From Margaritifera margaritifera (Eukaryota > Mollusca > Bivalvia > Unionida > Margaritiferidae): a DNA stretch of 64,000 bases. Numbering within the stretch: the first letter of the stretch is position 1; every line of letters starts with the position of its first letter. The notes under the pieces were generated by a model. It was not told the origin of the DNA and made no database searches. It was given only the letters and a program-made list of their open reading frames with translations. Both the position numbers and the translations under genes were made by a program. The stretch is taken from positions 2,490,001 through 2,554,000 of the forward strand of contig JAQPZY010001555.1 of NCBI GenBank assembly GCA_029931535.1. The letters run 5' to 3'. Positions 1-12,055 of the stretch are shown here, piece by piece.

Positions 1-3000
1 ATTCTGTGATAGTTTCTAATAAAAAAGGTCGACATTTCCGCCTATTGTCTATCTAATATGTATTGAAGCCTGGGATTAGATTTGTGTGTTTACATTTTAA
101 GAGATCCCCCTTGTCGCTCCCTTTCACTCTGAAAGTTTTTTTGTGCCATATTATTGATAACTTTGGTGTGCATGTTTACATATACTTAAATTTACTGTCC
201 GATATTATATTGATTTTGTCAATACTCTTATGGACACAAATTACCCGTGATCTGATTGTTCTTACTCTGCTCAAATTATATATTTCCATCTCTATTTTAT
301 CTGTTGATATGTCATTTTGTTGCTAAACAACAAACCAACTAACGGTCAAAAACGCATATTTTGAAATTCATTTAAGTGCATTACTCTCTGCTGCTCTGAA
401 TGGACGATTCTTATGTACAAACAGTTGGCAATTTCAGTAAAATAGTTTCATGTCCAGATGATCATGGTAACAACCGCAATCTCTGATCCACATCGGGGAT
501 TTCTGCAAAGTTTGACGACATATGGGGAAGGGAAGAAATTTTACATTAGTAACAGGGAGGTCTATGTATACACTTTGTACCATAGTCACAAGTTAAATCC
601 GGTTTGTTACGCGAATCAACCAAATAAATCCACTACTTTTTACGTATTATTTATAAAAAAAATTTGTAGTAAAATGACGGATTATTAAGCGGCTGCCGGT
701 GTGTCGTGTAAACCTGCGCTGATTGGTCAAGCGCACCAGCATGGCTAACATTTTGCGTCTGGTAAATTGACCGTAGCCTCGCTCAAAATAGAGGTAAACA
801 GAGGACTTTTGGATTGTTATGCACATGCCCAAGTTCCCTAAAGTGACGCGCGAACTTGCGAGGATTTACTTGAGGGGACTAATTTAACAGCTAATCCCTG
901 GGGCATCGATAAATTGGTTGTAAAGAACAAAAATATTCCTCAAGGTCTTAAACTTATGTTTAAACAGTAATACGTTTTACTTCATACAAAAAGTGTAAAA
1001 ACAAATATGGGTCCTCAATTTATTATATATAAACAAGTCTTGATTTATTGAAGATATCTTTAAAGCGCGACAGCTTGTTGCTGTGTAATCATATAATTAT
1101 CAAAGATCTAATTTTTGAATTATGTCCTTGTGCTATTATGAATGTGTACAATGAACTCTCAAAGGTAAAAAAAAACAAAAAAAAAACAGAAAATCATATA
1201 TAGAGATTTTAAATAAAATAAAGATGGTGTTATTGTCTCGGAGTCCTCTAATTAGGGGAGATTACTGGCTTGTCAGATATGTTTAGAGTTTATATTGTGT
1301 GCAGCCACTGACTTAGACGATAATTGGTTTATTCCTCGGTCAAATAAAAACACTAAATAAAATCCCATTCAAATGTAACATCCGTTCATTCTTGTAATTT
1401 GTACCTTGTATTTCATCATCGTTAAAACGTTTTTCTTTTGTGAAATAAAGTGTCATTTTTGTGAATTAAAACGAGTAAGTTTTCCATTTGATATTATAAT
1501 CTTACACTATTGCAATGATCATGTTTGCCGCTCTTGCTTATTCTCATTCGTGTGTAAATTTATGTATATATCATAATTCTCAAATTTGTCTATATGTTTG
1601 TATATTCCTTATTGTTCGTTCGTTTGTTCATTTATTCATTCATTCTTACTTCTGCACTTTATCTTACCCACTTATCTGCATCTAAGTCTATTTGTTTGTC
1701 TTTTCCTTTGCGCATTCTTTTTAATTATACGACTGATTAGTGCAATGGAAGACCGAATAAATTAAATTATTTATGGCATTCTATTATAATAATCATTGAT
1801 TTTAACAAATCATCAGACAAAATATTAAGGAATATGGTTATAAATTAATTAATACAGACTTGGTGGAAAAGTGACTCTAAATTAACTGATCTCTTTTAGT
1901 GGGAACAGAAAATATGCCAGGAGAATTAAAGCATCTTCAACTATTTTAAAAGTAATTTTGCACGTAATGCCCCCCCTCCCTCCGACACATATTCTCTCCA
2001 AAAGACAATGCCTATTCTAACCAACCATGTCTTATAATTTGTCAATGACATAAACGGTATATAGGTTTGTCTTAAAAGTTTTCTTTTTGTTCAGACGAGA
2101 ATGGTTTTTCGCAACTAAAGATAATTTCTCGAGAAGAATGCTACATTTGTGTGGAGGTTGTAATCAAGACTATTTAGAAGGACATACAACTGTTTGACAA
2201 ATGTATTCTAGTTATTATTTTAATTGCCAAAAATCTAATTTGAATTATGCTGGTCTGCTAGTATCAATGCGCAGAAAGCACACTCAAAGGTTAAATACAT
2301 ATCAGATGCATCGATTTAAATAAAACAAAGATTGTATTATTGCATCCCACAACTGATGATATTAGTGGCTTGCCAGGTATGTTGAAAGTGTATATTGTTT
2401 ATTGCCACTATCTATGAAGATACTTATCTTATTTATTGGTGAAAAAAAAAATTAAATAAACCCCACATTTAAAAGTAACATCCGTTCATTCTCGTACTAG
2501 AGTTAAAATGTTCATTTCATTTTTGTGAACAAAACGTGTAAGTTTTCTACCTGAGCTTATAATCTTACACTGTGGCAATGATCATTTTTTTCCCACTTGT
2601 TTATTCTCATTCATGTATAAATTCATATGTATCAAACTCCTCAAATTTGTCTCTCATTTGTTTATTGTTCGTTCGTTTATTCAGTCATTTATTCTCTCTT
2701 AATTCTACACTTTCACTTACCCACTTAACTCTATCTAATTATGTTTCTTTGTCCATTTCATTGTGCACTCATTGTAATTATAAGACTGACTGGTGATATC
2801 GAAAACTGAAACAAATAGATTTTATTTATTTAAAAATATCGGCAGTCAAATCTTAAGGCACACGGTTATAATTGAATTAATAGATGGCTGAAAATTAATT
2901 GTTCATTTTTGAGGGAAAAGAAAAACGCAGAACTAATAGCTCTCCAACTATTATCATACAGAACTATAGGTTTAGTTTAAACATACTTTATTTCCTTGTA

Positions 3001-3120
3001 ATGGAGCAAAGGGATCGAATGAAAGTTCTTACAACCAGACATATCACATACTAAGTATCACATGGTAATTTGGTAAAGTGTACGTATGGATAATTTGTAA
3101 TATATCATCATTACAAATGT
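1..3120. other. Non-coding AT-rich stretch with diverged internal duplication
   Basis: No gene is supported here. Reading frames are short and broken. Two blocks resemble each other: about 1,200-1,840 and 2,300-2,880 share, in the same order, a stretch ending in a closed-ring-like 'ggcttgtcagatatgtt' or 'ggcttgccaggtatgtt', the phrase 'aacatccgttcattct', and a T-rich 'ttcgttcgtttgttcattt' tract. This points to an old local tandem duplication of about 1.1 kb. No terminal repeats or coding capacity of a transposon were recognised. Confidence 0.55.
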
Positions 3121-3129
3121 AAGAAAAAA

Positions 3130-3645
3130 GGCGAATCTAAATAACACAAGAAGAAGCGACACAACACAAGAAGAATAATCTAAATAACACAAGCAGAAGA
3201 AGTTACACGACACAAGGAGAAGAATCTAAATAACACAAGGAGAAGAAGTTACACGACACAAGGAGAAGAATCTAAATAACACAAGGAGAAGAAGTTACAC
3301 GACACAAGGAGAAGAATCTAAATAACACAAGGAGAAGAAGTTACACGACACAAGGAGAAGAATCTAAATAACACAAGGAGAAGAAGTTACACGACACAAG
3401 GAGAAGAATCTAAATAACACAAGGAGAATAATTTAAATAACACAAGTAGAAGAAGCTACACGACACAGGGAGAATGATCTAAATAACACAAGGAGAAGAA
3501 TCTAAATAACACAGGGAAAGGAAGATACACTACACAAGGAGAATAATCGATATAACACAAGGAGAGGAAGATACACTACACAAGGAGAATAATCGATATA
3601 ACACAAGGAGAGAAAGATACACTACACAAGGAGAAGAATCTAAAT
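3130..3645. repeat. 46-bp minisatellite array
   Basis: A tandem array with a unit of about 46 bp built from two related halves, each containing 'acacaaggagaagaa'. The core from about 3,190 to 3,420 is nearly perfect (unit 'aacacaaggagaagaagtta' followed by 'cacgacacaaggagaagaat' and 'ctaaat'). Both ends degrade into variant half-units such as 'gatacactacacaaggagaa'. The strand is strongly purine-biased. No ORF spans it. Confidence 0.9.
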
Positions 3646-3719
3646 AACACAACTAGAAGAATATACATAACATAAATACGTAAGCGAAAGTATTAAAGGA
3701 GAAGTAATTAGAAACCCTA

Positions 3720-5230
3720 ACGAAATGTACAATAAAAATTAAATATTTGTAAAATAGGAATATTTATAATAGCATCTGTGTCCATTGCTTTCAAATCTTC
3801 CAGGAATTTTGTAATTTTAAAATCTGTGTACATTTCTGGAATTAGTTTATGTAGCCTGCTTGTCTGATGCCCACATCCCCAGGTCTGTCGTCTTTCAATA
3901 AGGAAAACAAGCAAGATTGTTTTTTAAACTGAACCTTGGAGCGATAAATCGCCTGCGAATGAAGCGTATGTAAATTAACAACCTTTATATATTCCGTAGG
4001 GTTGTACCGACTAAATAATGTGGCAAAAATAACCAATGTTTGTCAGTTGTGGTTTGCATAAATTAACTCACATTATTTGACAGACCAGTCCTAAGTTGTA
4101 AACAGAATGAAAACACCGTCCAGAAAAGTCTTGGACTGTTATATCACTTATAAAGAAGCATTAGCTATTTTAAGATTTAAGAAATTTGATGTGTCTAATG
4201 GAAAATTTGAATCGCCACATATTTAGTTATTTATTTATTTATATATTTATTTGTTTCTTTCATTATTTGACTTTATTTTATTTATATTTCTACTTTTCGA
4301 ATTATGACTAAAATAAATGAATGTTTTCCTGAAAAAAAATCATGTATTTGTTTTACATTATGTGTAATTATGATCGCTCTTATAATAATGGATTTCAATT
4401 TGGAATCTTTCACTGCCTAATATAAATATATATGATTCTTTAAAACATGATGGTCTTTATCACTGTCTGTAGTTTTCTATGTGTTTAGGGGATTTTTTCA
4501 TTTAACACCATTTTTTCCATTTTATTTCTCCTTCGGGACTGTGAAGATAAAAAGGAATTATATTTCTGGTATTTAATTACCAGTCTGCATACTGCTCGAG
4601 AAATGTTAAGCTCATTGAAGTTAAGGACATTACAAGGTTTAAGGACATATTCATCAATTCCGATTTTATTTTAAACACTTAGAAATAGAAACATCGAAGT
4701 TTGTTCACACTTAGCTGGACGATATGTGAAATGATTAAGGCCTTCGCTATAAAGTCCCTCGGTATAACTCGAACTCTCTTATAACGCGAGGATGGTTATG
4801 GATACCATTAAATTTGGAAAACTTTTTTTGTATTATTTATATTTCATTTATTTCACGTTAGTTTAGCTTTTGGTTAATGAGAACCGAATATAATTTGGTT
4901 TCACGTCATCAACTACCTCATATTTGCGTTTAATTGCAATATAACGACACATCATTATTGGAACATTTCTCAGTTTAAGGTGACCTCACTTATGACGCGT
5001 GTCATTTTTATGACTCCCGGTAACAGAGTGATAATGAGTGCGAACTATACATTAACAATACATCATTAACAATACATCTACATTTTATACCCTTTTCAAC
5101 TTTCAAGCAAATCTCTTGTTTTTTAATGTCTTGTTTCGTTTAGCTGCAAATGTATTTGAAAATGTAAGGTATCTGACATTTAAAGAGCAATTCTCTCTAA
5201 ATTAGAAACAGGAGACGTATGAAGTATCTA
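3720..5230. other. Non-coding stretch
   Basis: AT-rich sequence with no supported gene. Around 4,745-5,030 there are repeated 'tataac' and 'tataacg' phrases of the kind seen near ends of some DNA transposon remnants, but no clear inverted repeat pair was found. Confidence 0.4.
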
Positions 5231-5235
5231 CTAAC

Positions 5236-5336
5236 CTTCATTTGAACCCTGTCGTGTTTGGCGAGTAGCGGCAACCATTTTCTAGCTCTTATGCACCAGC
5301 GCTCTAATCCACTTAGCCACGCACTCATCCCCTAAA
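5236..5336 (-). repeat. tRNA-derived SINE head
   Basis: Read on the minus strand, this stretch has an internal RNA polymerase III A box (TGGCTAAGTGG, complement at 5,309-5,319) and a B box (AGGGTTCAAA, complement at 5,241-5,250) about 60 bp apart. That is the arrangement of a tRNA or tRNA-derived SINE head. The cloverleaf does not fold into a convincing tRNA, so a SINE remnant is preferred over a tRNA gene. Confidence 0.5.
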
Positions 5337-5401
5337 AATAGATGGAACAAGGAAAGGGCTACATGATTATATTTATATATTATTTACTGTTCTCTTTGTA
5401 G

Positions 5402-5495
5402 GTGCAGGTGTAATTGCTGGAGCCGTTGTAGGGACAATAGCCGGTGCAAGTCTAGTAGCTGTAATTATTTATGCGGTTGTCCAGTACTACAAAGG
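5402..5495 (+). CDS. Transmembrane exon of a receptor-like protein (3' part of gene C)
   Basis: An internal exon bounded by a T-rich acceptor ending at the AG of 5,400-5,401 and a donor GT at 5,496. It starts in phase 1 and ends in phase 2. The product is an uninterrupted hydrophobic segment, beginning GAGVIAGAVVGTIAGASLVA and ending in IIYAVVQYYK. The small-residue-rich helix followed by aromatic and basic residues fits a single-pass type I membrane span with its stop-transfer edge. The phase-1 entry matches the phase-1 exits of the cadherin-like exons at 33-34 kb and 52 kb, so it probably belongs to a sister copy of that receptor family. Its extracellular exons are not seen between position 1 and 5,400. 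The transmembrane call is firm; family membership is inference. Confidence 0.65.
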
Positions 5496-5685
5496 GTAAT
5501 TATGTTGAACAATATGGAGATATCAGCTGAAGTTCAATGCAACATATTTCAACAGCATTATGTCATTTATGGACAGGTGGTTTAAAAATAGGGGTTGAAA
5601 CTTGAAGAGGGATTTCATAAATGAAAATGGTTTCATAAAATAGGTATCCTTTAACAATAAATAATAATAGCATCATTAATAATGA

Positions 5686-5810
5686 ATTATTGCAACTACA
5701 GCAGCAACAACAACAACAGCTACTACTACTACTACTGTTAATAATAATAATAATAATATTAATAATAATAATACATTCTTCTTCTTCTTCTACTACTACT
5801 ACTGTTTTTA
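5686..5810 (+). repeat. Mosaic trinucleotide microsatellites
   Basis: Adjacent short runs of CAR, CTA, AAT, TTC and CTA trinucleotides. It lies in the intron after the transmembrane exon. The small glutamine/leucine ORF read from it is an artefact of the repeats. Confidence 0.85.
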
Positions 5811-6878
5811 TTGTTTACCAAGGACACGTCATCACTGCTATTTTATTCAGAAAAGGATCGTTGATATCGATTTCCAGCTTGCCGCTGAACGTGCCATGAT
5901 GCGCCCTTTCGGCAGGTGAAAATATCCCCCAGCCATTGCCATGTGTGTGCTTGCAACTATTGCTGTTGACTGGTACAGTGGAGACCGTACAATTAGTCAG
6001 TTTAAGCACCATTATACGATATTTCAAGTTTTTACTATAGTGATGTACACGTACACGAACTGCACGAGTGTGAGTACATCCATTGAATAGCCGAGACATA
6101 ATATGTCTTCCACAAATAAATCTACAAAGGTTCCAGTGCTGGAAGAATTATATCACGTTCAGGATTTGCAAGGTATTAATTCCTCAAAAGGTCAAATTTC
6201 CCCTTGTATGCAAGAAACAAGCCCATATTTCTCAAATTTAAATCAAGAGGCGCCCAGTGGGACCCGGAGCTGGGCATCAGAGAGTTGCTAGTAAGAATGA
6301 GGAGTTTGAAATCGAAACAACGTTAGAGAATGGGTGTACATTGAGAATAAGAAAAGAAACTTGTATTAAGTTATCAAACCAAAGTAGACAAAGACATACA
6401 TGAGCTGGAAAGGAGGCTTCTTAAGTTTGAAAACACTCAGAAAAGATTAATCTACTTTTCTACGGTGTGCTTCATCAATAAAGTCCTGAATATATGTACC
6501 AGGTTGTTGGAAGCTTCCTTAATGAAACAGTTGGACTGGGCCTAGAACATGTATTCTAGTTTAAGCAATCCTGGTAATATACGTGGAAAGATATTTATTC
6601 TTTAGTAACTATTACTAAATTCCCCTTAAGCTATATATACTTTTGTGCCTAAATCATTGGTCAAGTTCTAAAAGTGATGACATCCATACCACCGATTGCG
6701 ACTGACTCGAGCGTTGGCCCTGTCACGCCGACGGAAAAAAACTATCTTTCTACAATAGTATATAAGTGACAGTTCGCTCATAGGCTATAGTCTGTTTCCG
6801 AAAATAATTACAATAAACAAACCGCATTTAGAGTCGGCTCATATAGAAGGGACTAACTGTGTGTTGTTCCTGCTGCAG

Positions 6879-6938
6879 GCAATCAAAATCGCACAATGAA
6901 AAGACAGCATCATGTTCATCACTTATTTTCAAGATAGG
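6879..6938 (+). CDS. Probable cytoplasmic exon of gene C
   Basis: The acceptor is pyrimidine-rich and ends in ctgctgcag at 6,878. Entry phase is 2 and completes the glycine codon left open by the transmembrane exon at 5,402-5,495. The reading frame then gives a polar, charged stretch containing QSKSHNEKTASCSSLIFK, typical of a juxtamembrane cytoplasmic tail. The phase match is the main evidence. The donor is unclear: no good GT follows before an in-frame stop at about 6,948, so the 3' edge is approximate. The exon may carry a lesion. Confidence 0.4.
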
Positions 6939-7109
6939 CACATTTATGGAGTAGTGAATCTCTCATTCTCTGCAACATGCTACAAACATGTGAGTAAAGT
7001 TTTGCATCGTTGTTTTGTTTTTTTTAATTTTTACGTTCTACAAAGGCAGTCGCTGGTATGCTTATTCCGAAATGACAGTATCAAATCACTTTTTGTTTTC
7101 CCTTTCAGC

Positions 7110-7353
7110 ACAAATTACAGCAAGTGATAGGTTCTTCTACGATACATGAAACTCTTATAGAAAAGACGAATGTTGAAATTAGCGACGAAAACGCAGACAC
7201 TCATGTTCAAGAAAAGAGACAAGTGCATTATGAGAACGGAGACATTTTGTGCAAAAAAAATCTCTGCCACCCATTGAGGCTAAAGTGTCAGACCTATCTC
7301 CACTTCCCATCATTTTATCAAAACCTCCACTTCTTACAACAGCAAAGACATAG
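7110..7353 (+). CDS. Probable terminal cytoplasmic exon of gene C, with homopolymer frameshift
   Basis: An acceptor with a good pyrimidine tract (tttccctttcag) ends at 7,109. The frame is open and hydrophilic, with segments such as ETLIEKTNVEISDENADTH and VQEKRQVHYENGD. At a run of eight A (about 7,252-7,259) this frame passes into lower-quality sequence. One extra A would instead lead into a proline-rich tail containing SLPPIEAKVSDLSPLPIILS and a TAG stop at 7,351-7,353. Either the genome copy has a 1-base deletion or the homopolymer is a read error. A polyadenylation signal follows at 7,749. Function of the tail is unknown. Confidence 0.4.
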
Positions 7354-7385
7354 CAAGTTGTTAAGAGGAATATATCTAAACTTGA

Positions 7386-7449
7386 CCCTAAATATTGAAG
7401 ACCCCTACACACTGTCAGATCCCTAAATATTGAAGACCCCTACACACTG
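7386..7449 (+). repeat. 29-bp direct duplication
   Basis: The 29-bp phrase beginning ccctaaatattgaagacccc occurs at 7,386-7,414 and again, identical, at 7,421-7,449, six bases apart. It lies in the presumed 3' untranslated region of gene C. Confidence 0.85.
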
Positions 7450-7748
7450 CGGCTGCAAAAATGTTGTCCTTTCTAGTTTACAATGTATGAGTTGGACTAT
7501 GAGTATATTGGATCACTGTCATATCCGGCCGGAATTTGGGGTCTACTTCAATGCTGAATTATGCGGGTTCCACTGCATAGAGACACTTTAATGTATACTG
7601 AGTAGAAATTATTGTGACAAGAAGGAAATTCAATATGTCCATTTCGTAAATGTGAATTTTTAACTATATTTTTTACATATTTTATATCCTTAATATTTTA
7701 TGATCACATGAATCCTTTTCTTCACATGGCAAATGATTTTAAGACTTG

Positions 7749-7754
7749 AATAAA
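7749..7754 (+). terminator. AATAAA polyadenylation signal
   Basis: A canonical AATAAA about 400 bp after the TAG stop of the terminal gene C exon, followed by T-rich sequence. Placement fits the 3' end of that transcript. The hexamer is common in AT-rich DNA, so this rests on context. Confidence 0.35.
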
Positions 7755-7795
7755 AGATATGCTTTGCATTTACTCTTTCTTTAATTCTCTCTCAT

Positions 7796-7811
7796 CTCTA
7801 CCTCCCTCCCT

Positions 7812-7859
<48 letters not shown>

Positions 7860-8056
7860 AGTACACTGATACGCATATAATTACGTATCGATGGTCGAAT
7901 ATTTCGTCTGTACTTTCTAGATCAATGATGAATTTCCACTTATTAGTGATTAATAAAATAAGTTAATAACGATACAAATATTAATAATTACCGTTTTATA
8001 CATAATTAACCACATAATGTCATTGAAATTCACTCTACTTTCCCTTTGCTCTTCCC

Positions 8057-8107
<51 letters not shown>

Positions 8108-8872
8108 GCCATAAGGGACAAAAATAGCTGGTTAGACCGCACGCATACTGTAATCTATTTGATGCTCTGAATTGTTTTTGTTTTTTATACCTATGACAAG
8201 GTTCTAAAACAGATCCTTTTTGAGTTTGTCGTGCTAAGATCTCATTTATGTCTAACCAGGCATACTAGACGAATTTATAAATCATTTCACTTCGAACTGC
8301 TATACTCAAATCCCGCTTCCTTTTTCAAACAAGATTACAATAAATTAATGTTTCGTATAAGTTTTCATGTTTTATTTGAATTACGAAAGTCTCAGTGGAG
8401 GTATATCTTTTATATAAGGTTAGAAATAAATGGCTCATTTACATACCAACTGAGATGTTGAGAATTCCCTCACTCTTTCTTCATTTCAAAAACTTCCTGG
8501 TACATTTATACGGTGTATCAATCTGAAATTGCAGGTAGAGCATTCAAGTCATTAATTGACATTTTATGCAGAAGAAATACATACATCATAAATACTAATG
8601 ATGTCAAACTTCTCAGATAACTTAGATCTGCGCCTTTTTTTGCTAGTCTCAAACACTAGCAAAGTATAAGTTATATGTCCCTCTGGCTCGATATGAGCAA
8701 TCAACGGAGCTTTTATTCTAAAACATAAGTTGGATATATTTATATCGTGATTTTGTACCAAAACAAAATGAAATATAAACAACACAGGTGCACGTACATT
8801 GTTGGTCTTAAGGTGAGTTCCCCCCATCTATCTCTCTCTCTCTCTCTCTCTCTCAGTTTTATCCCAAATGGA

Positions 8873-8940
<68 letters not shown>
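7796..8940 (+). repeat. CT microsatellite cluster
   Basis: Four long polypyrimidine CT runs at about 7,796-7,856, 8,061-8,104, 8,830-8,855 and 8,878-8,940. The intervening sequence holds no supported gene. ORFs encoding serine-leucine or arginine-glutamate repeats across the runs are artefacts. Confidence 0.9.
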
Positions 8941-8948
<8 letters not shown>

Positions 8949-9460
8949 AACCATCGTCGCAAGCCAGGGTCGAAAATCATTGAAAAAGGAGCGTAGCGGA
9001 TTTTCGCCCATGGTAAGCGACGATGTTACTGGACCTATGATGGTAAATCTGAATGACAAACCGACTAAGACCGAGGGAGAGGGAGATAGAATAAAAGCAA
9101 TTTTATTGTGAATAGCAGTGGTAAGTAAAGCATAATAATGATTTAGATCAAATGTAAATAACTGTAACTGTTTTAATTACTTCTTTTTGGTACGTCATTT
9201 CGCTTAACACATTCCCCACTCGTTTCGATGTACTCGACGGTGATCGAAAAGAATGGAAGCGCTTTCACTGTTCGGAACGCTAGCCACGCAATGTTTGTAA
9301 TGCTCTACTATCTTCGTTTAAGCCAACTTTTATGTTTAAATCAAAAGCGTCTATTTCATTTTTCAATCAGAATAAATGAACATAGGCGCTCAAAAAAGGA
9401 GCAAATTAACAATTTCCAAAAGGATTGTGAACAAGTACAATAGCTGCAGAACTACATTTT

Positions 9461-9549
9461 ATGGCGGACACACTGGGAAGGGATGTGAAGAGTTCACTTC
9501 CTCCGTCAATACACAGTTTGCTGACGTCTATCTTAACTCTGTTGGAAAC
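9461..9549 (+). CDS. Possible first coding exon of an unidentified gene
   Basis: An ATG at 9,461 opens 29 codons (MADTLGRDVKSSLPPS, then an L/T/S-rich helix-like stretch ending SILTLLE) and runs into a strong donor, AAC|gtaagt, at 9,549/9,550 in phase 2. The composition is that of ordinary protein rather than repeat. The sequence 5' of it is not obviously coding, as expected for a first exon. The next exon was not found: the plausible acceptor at 9,959 gives an early stop in the required phase. The product is not recognised. Confidence 0.3.
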
Positions 9550-9591
9550 GTAAGTACGTGTATTGATATGTGGTATAAATAAAATACATGC

Positions 9592-9653
9592 ATAGTATGT
9601 ACGCTGTATGTTTGATATACCACTAGTTGTAGAAGATACAGCGTACATACTAT
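9592..9653. repeat. Perfect 18-bp inverted repeat (hairpin)
   Basis: ATAGTATGTACGCTGTAT at 9,592-9,609 is exactly complementary to ATACAGCGTACATACTAT at 9,636-9,653, leaving a 26-base loop. It lies about 40 bp 3' of the possible splice donor at 9,550. A fold-back remnant is the simplest reading; a structured RNA is possible. Confidence 0.9.
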
Positions 9654-10451
9654 ACATATATTCTATCTGTGTGTGTGCGTTTGTATTTGGTGTAAATAAA
9701 GGACATTCATGAGATTACACACCAAAGTACTGAGGGCACACCTCCAACCGAGGACATTCTCGGTTGGAAAAAGGTCAAATGTTGTTTCAACGAACACATT
9801 TAGACCAGAATAATGTAAAAACATGATTCATAGGAAGGTCTCCTTTTACACACTTGATGCTTGTTTCGTGATTTTGGAATGTATCTTTCCTCCAAAGCTG
9901 GCGTTTAGAGATATGTGCTATCAAATTTGAGATTTCCAATAATTATTATCTCCCTTTAGATCCATACATCAAATACCAGTAACTTAGCTGAACTAGAAGA
10001 AGAAAAGCTGGTGCATATAACGGTCCCTGTAATTTTATTAATATTTCACACATGTGTGTCAGTAGTGATGGGAAACTCAAGATACAATCAAGATGTACGT
10101 GTCCAATACAAACAAATAAATCCACGACACGTAATTCGAAAGACGTACATGAAACTGCTATTGAAAATAGGTATACATTTCTTGTAGAGTTGTACGAAAA
10201 TTACGTAATGATCCTAACTGAATGGGAAGTCAATACGCCCTGATCGCCGTGAGGTTTCACACACGTAAAGCTGTTGAAAAGAAGCCCTTCAAATGCGACA
10301 TTAGTATTATTCAATGAACTATATCCAGCCCTTGTATATCATACTTAGTGTTCACAATAGGACAGAACAGTTGGGCAACTCATCACAGATTCTGTTATAG
10401 TGACATCGAACTACGACAAAACCTAATTTAGACGTTACCTGCATATCACTT

Positions 10452-10555
<104 letters not shown>

Positions 10556-10559
10556 GGTC

Positions 10560-11850
10560 GGCCCTACCGGTGGGCGACATGTGCCGCAGTCAACGTGCTT
10601 TTACGCGAATATGCCTGCTTCCATTCATAATTTTGATGACTTTGATTTACAGATCATGCATTATTAGTGCTATTGTGAAGAAAGTCCCATTAAAACAATA
10701 CACAAAATATAAACACACAAAACACCATTCTGTCTACAAGTACGTTGGTGTCAATCAGGTATTGTTACACTTTATTTCCCTTCCAAATTTAAATAGGTTT
10801 TTAGTGACAGCCAAAACGCACAGAATGTTCTGCCGGACCAGCCTGTATACATTATCTGTATTAGACATTCCTACTCGTATAGTCTTTTTTTAAAGTAAGT
10901 TTTATACAGAATGCAACCTGGGGAGCAGAAAACTGTTTAAAACTGTCTTCTCGTTCCCTGTACAGTAGCAATAAGCGATACAAAACACCTTGACAAGGTT
11001 CTCTGAATTGTCAAATGTATAATATAAGTAACCGTGAGAGTAGTGTAACAGTAAGGTGTTTCTTCTCATTATTAGCGTTAAAATAATGAAAAAGGATAAA
11101 CTGTTGATAAACTGTTTGAAAGTATGTATTCGAAAATTGTCCCCATCCACTACTTCTATACAAACAAGGCTGGATAAAGGTGGTAGGCAGCCCTGGATCA
11201 ATTTCAAATAGTGCATCCCCCCACCCTTCGAATACCATTTTGCTGCGTTACGGAGTCACCCGCTGGACTGGGGGCAATGAAGCAACTGTTCCATTTGCTC
11301 CCCCTTTAATCCGGACTTGCTAGCACAGTAAAGTGTTCGTTTGTTTTCTTTGACAAAGTTTCAAAGTCATATAGTTAACGTACATGATGTTCCTGTCCAA
11401 ATTAAACGGTTTTATAATACAGGTGGAGCAAAACTACGGTTTTCTGTATTTATCTCTGGCATGGCAGTGGACTACTTTCGCATAGTTAAATCTTGTTACC
11501 ATTTATATATTTTTTAAAAAACTTTTCAGTTTTCAAAATTATTAATAAATGTGTATGGTACGTTTAAGATATTCATGCACAATGTTCGTGTTAGTTTTGG
11601 TTTCAGATCTTGTCAATTACACCACAATGGGTAAAGCATATTTCGGGCCTACATTTTAAAAAAGTGCAAATCGACCAAGTGTATAAAACGCACTGACAGG
11701 CGAGACCATTCAGTACATGCATTACTACGACATTCCTAACTCCAGGAGTTGATTTGCTCTTTTATATTCATTGCGGGTATCCTGATAGTGTGAACGTACT
11801 ATATAGCTGGTATTTATTCCACTCAAGGACATCCCATCATTCTGAATGAA
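10560..11850. other. Non-coding stretch
   Basis: No gene is supported. The longest open frame (10,570-10,893) shows no recognisable domain, no splice context and repeat-adjacent start. Nothing else was recognised. Confidence 0.4.
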
Positions 11851-11860
11851 AATCCGACCC

Positions 11861-12043
11861 AGTTTGGTTCGGTTTGGTATTTAACAGCAAAGCAACACAA
11901 GCAGCTTATTGAGTGCCGTGGCAATTGGGGTAAAGTGCCTTGCCCAGGGACACTCCAGTGTAGCCGACCCTGGCTGATCCGATGGCAGGATTCGACCCGC
12001 AGCGGGAGTCCATAACGCTAACCAATGAGCCACTGCAGCCCCT
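11861..12043 (-). mobile_element. tRNA-derived SINE with 12-bp target site duplication
   Basis: The element lies on the minus strand. It starts with an A box (TGGCTCATTGG) and a B box (GGGTCGAATCC), passes through a core reading 'ggcaaggcactttacccca' and ends in a tail of AAACC-like units. It is flanked by a perfect direct repeat, AAAATCCGACCC, at 11,849-11,860 and 12,044-12,055. This is a complete SINE insertion about 183 bp long. The same family occurs at 13,862 and, more diverged, at 30.6 and 48.8 kb. Confidence 0.9.
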
Positions 12044-12055
12044 AAAATCCGACCC

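Noticed and set aside
3130..3645. Regular repeats resembling a CRISPR array
   Set aside because: Both halves of each unit are repeated; there are no unique spacers.
9959..10160. Open frame after an acceptor-like AG at 9,959 (ELEEEKLVHITVPVILL) as exon 2 of the 9,461 gene
   Set aside because: The phase required by the donor at 9,549 gives an early stop; joining needs an unsupported frame.
10570..10893. 107-codon plus-strand ORF after the TA microsatellite
   Set aside because: No domain, unusual composition, no splice or promoter context; likely chance.
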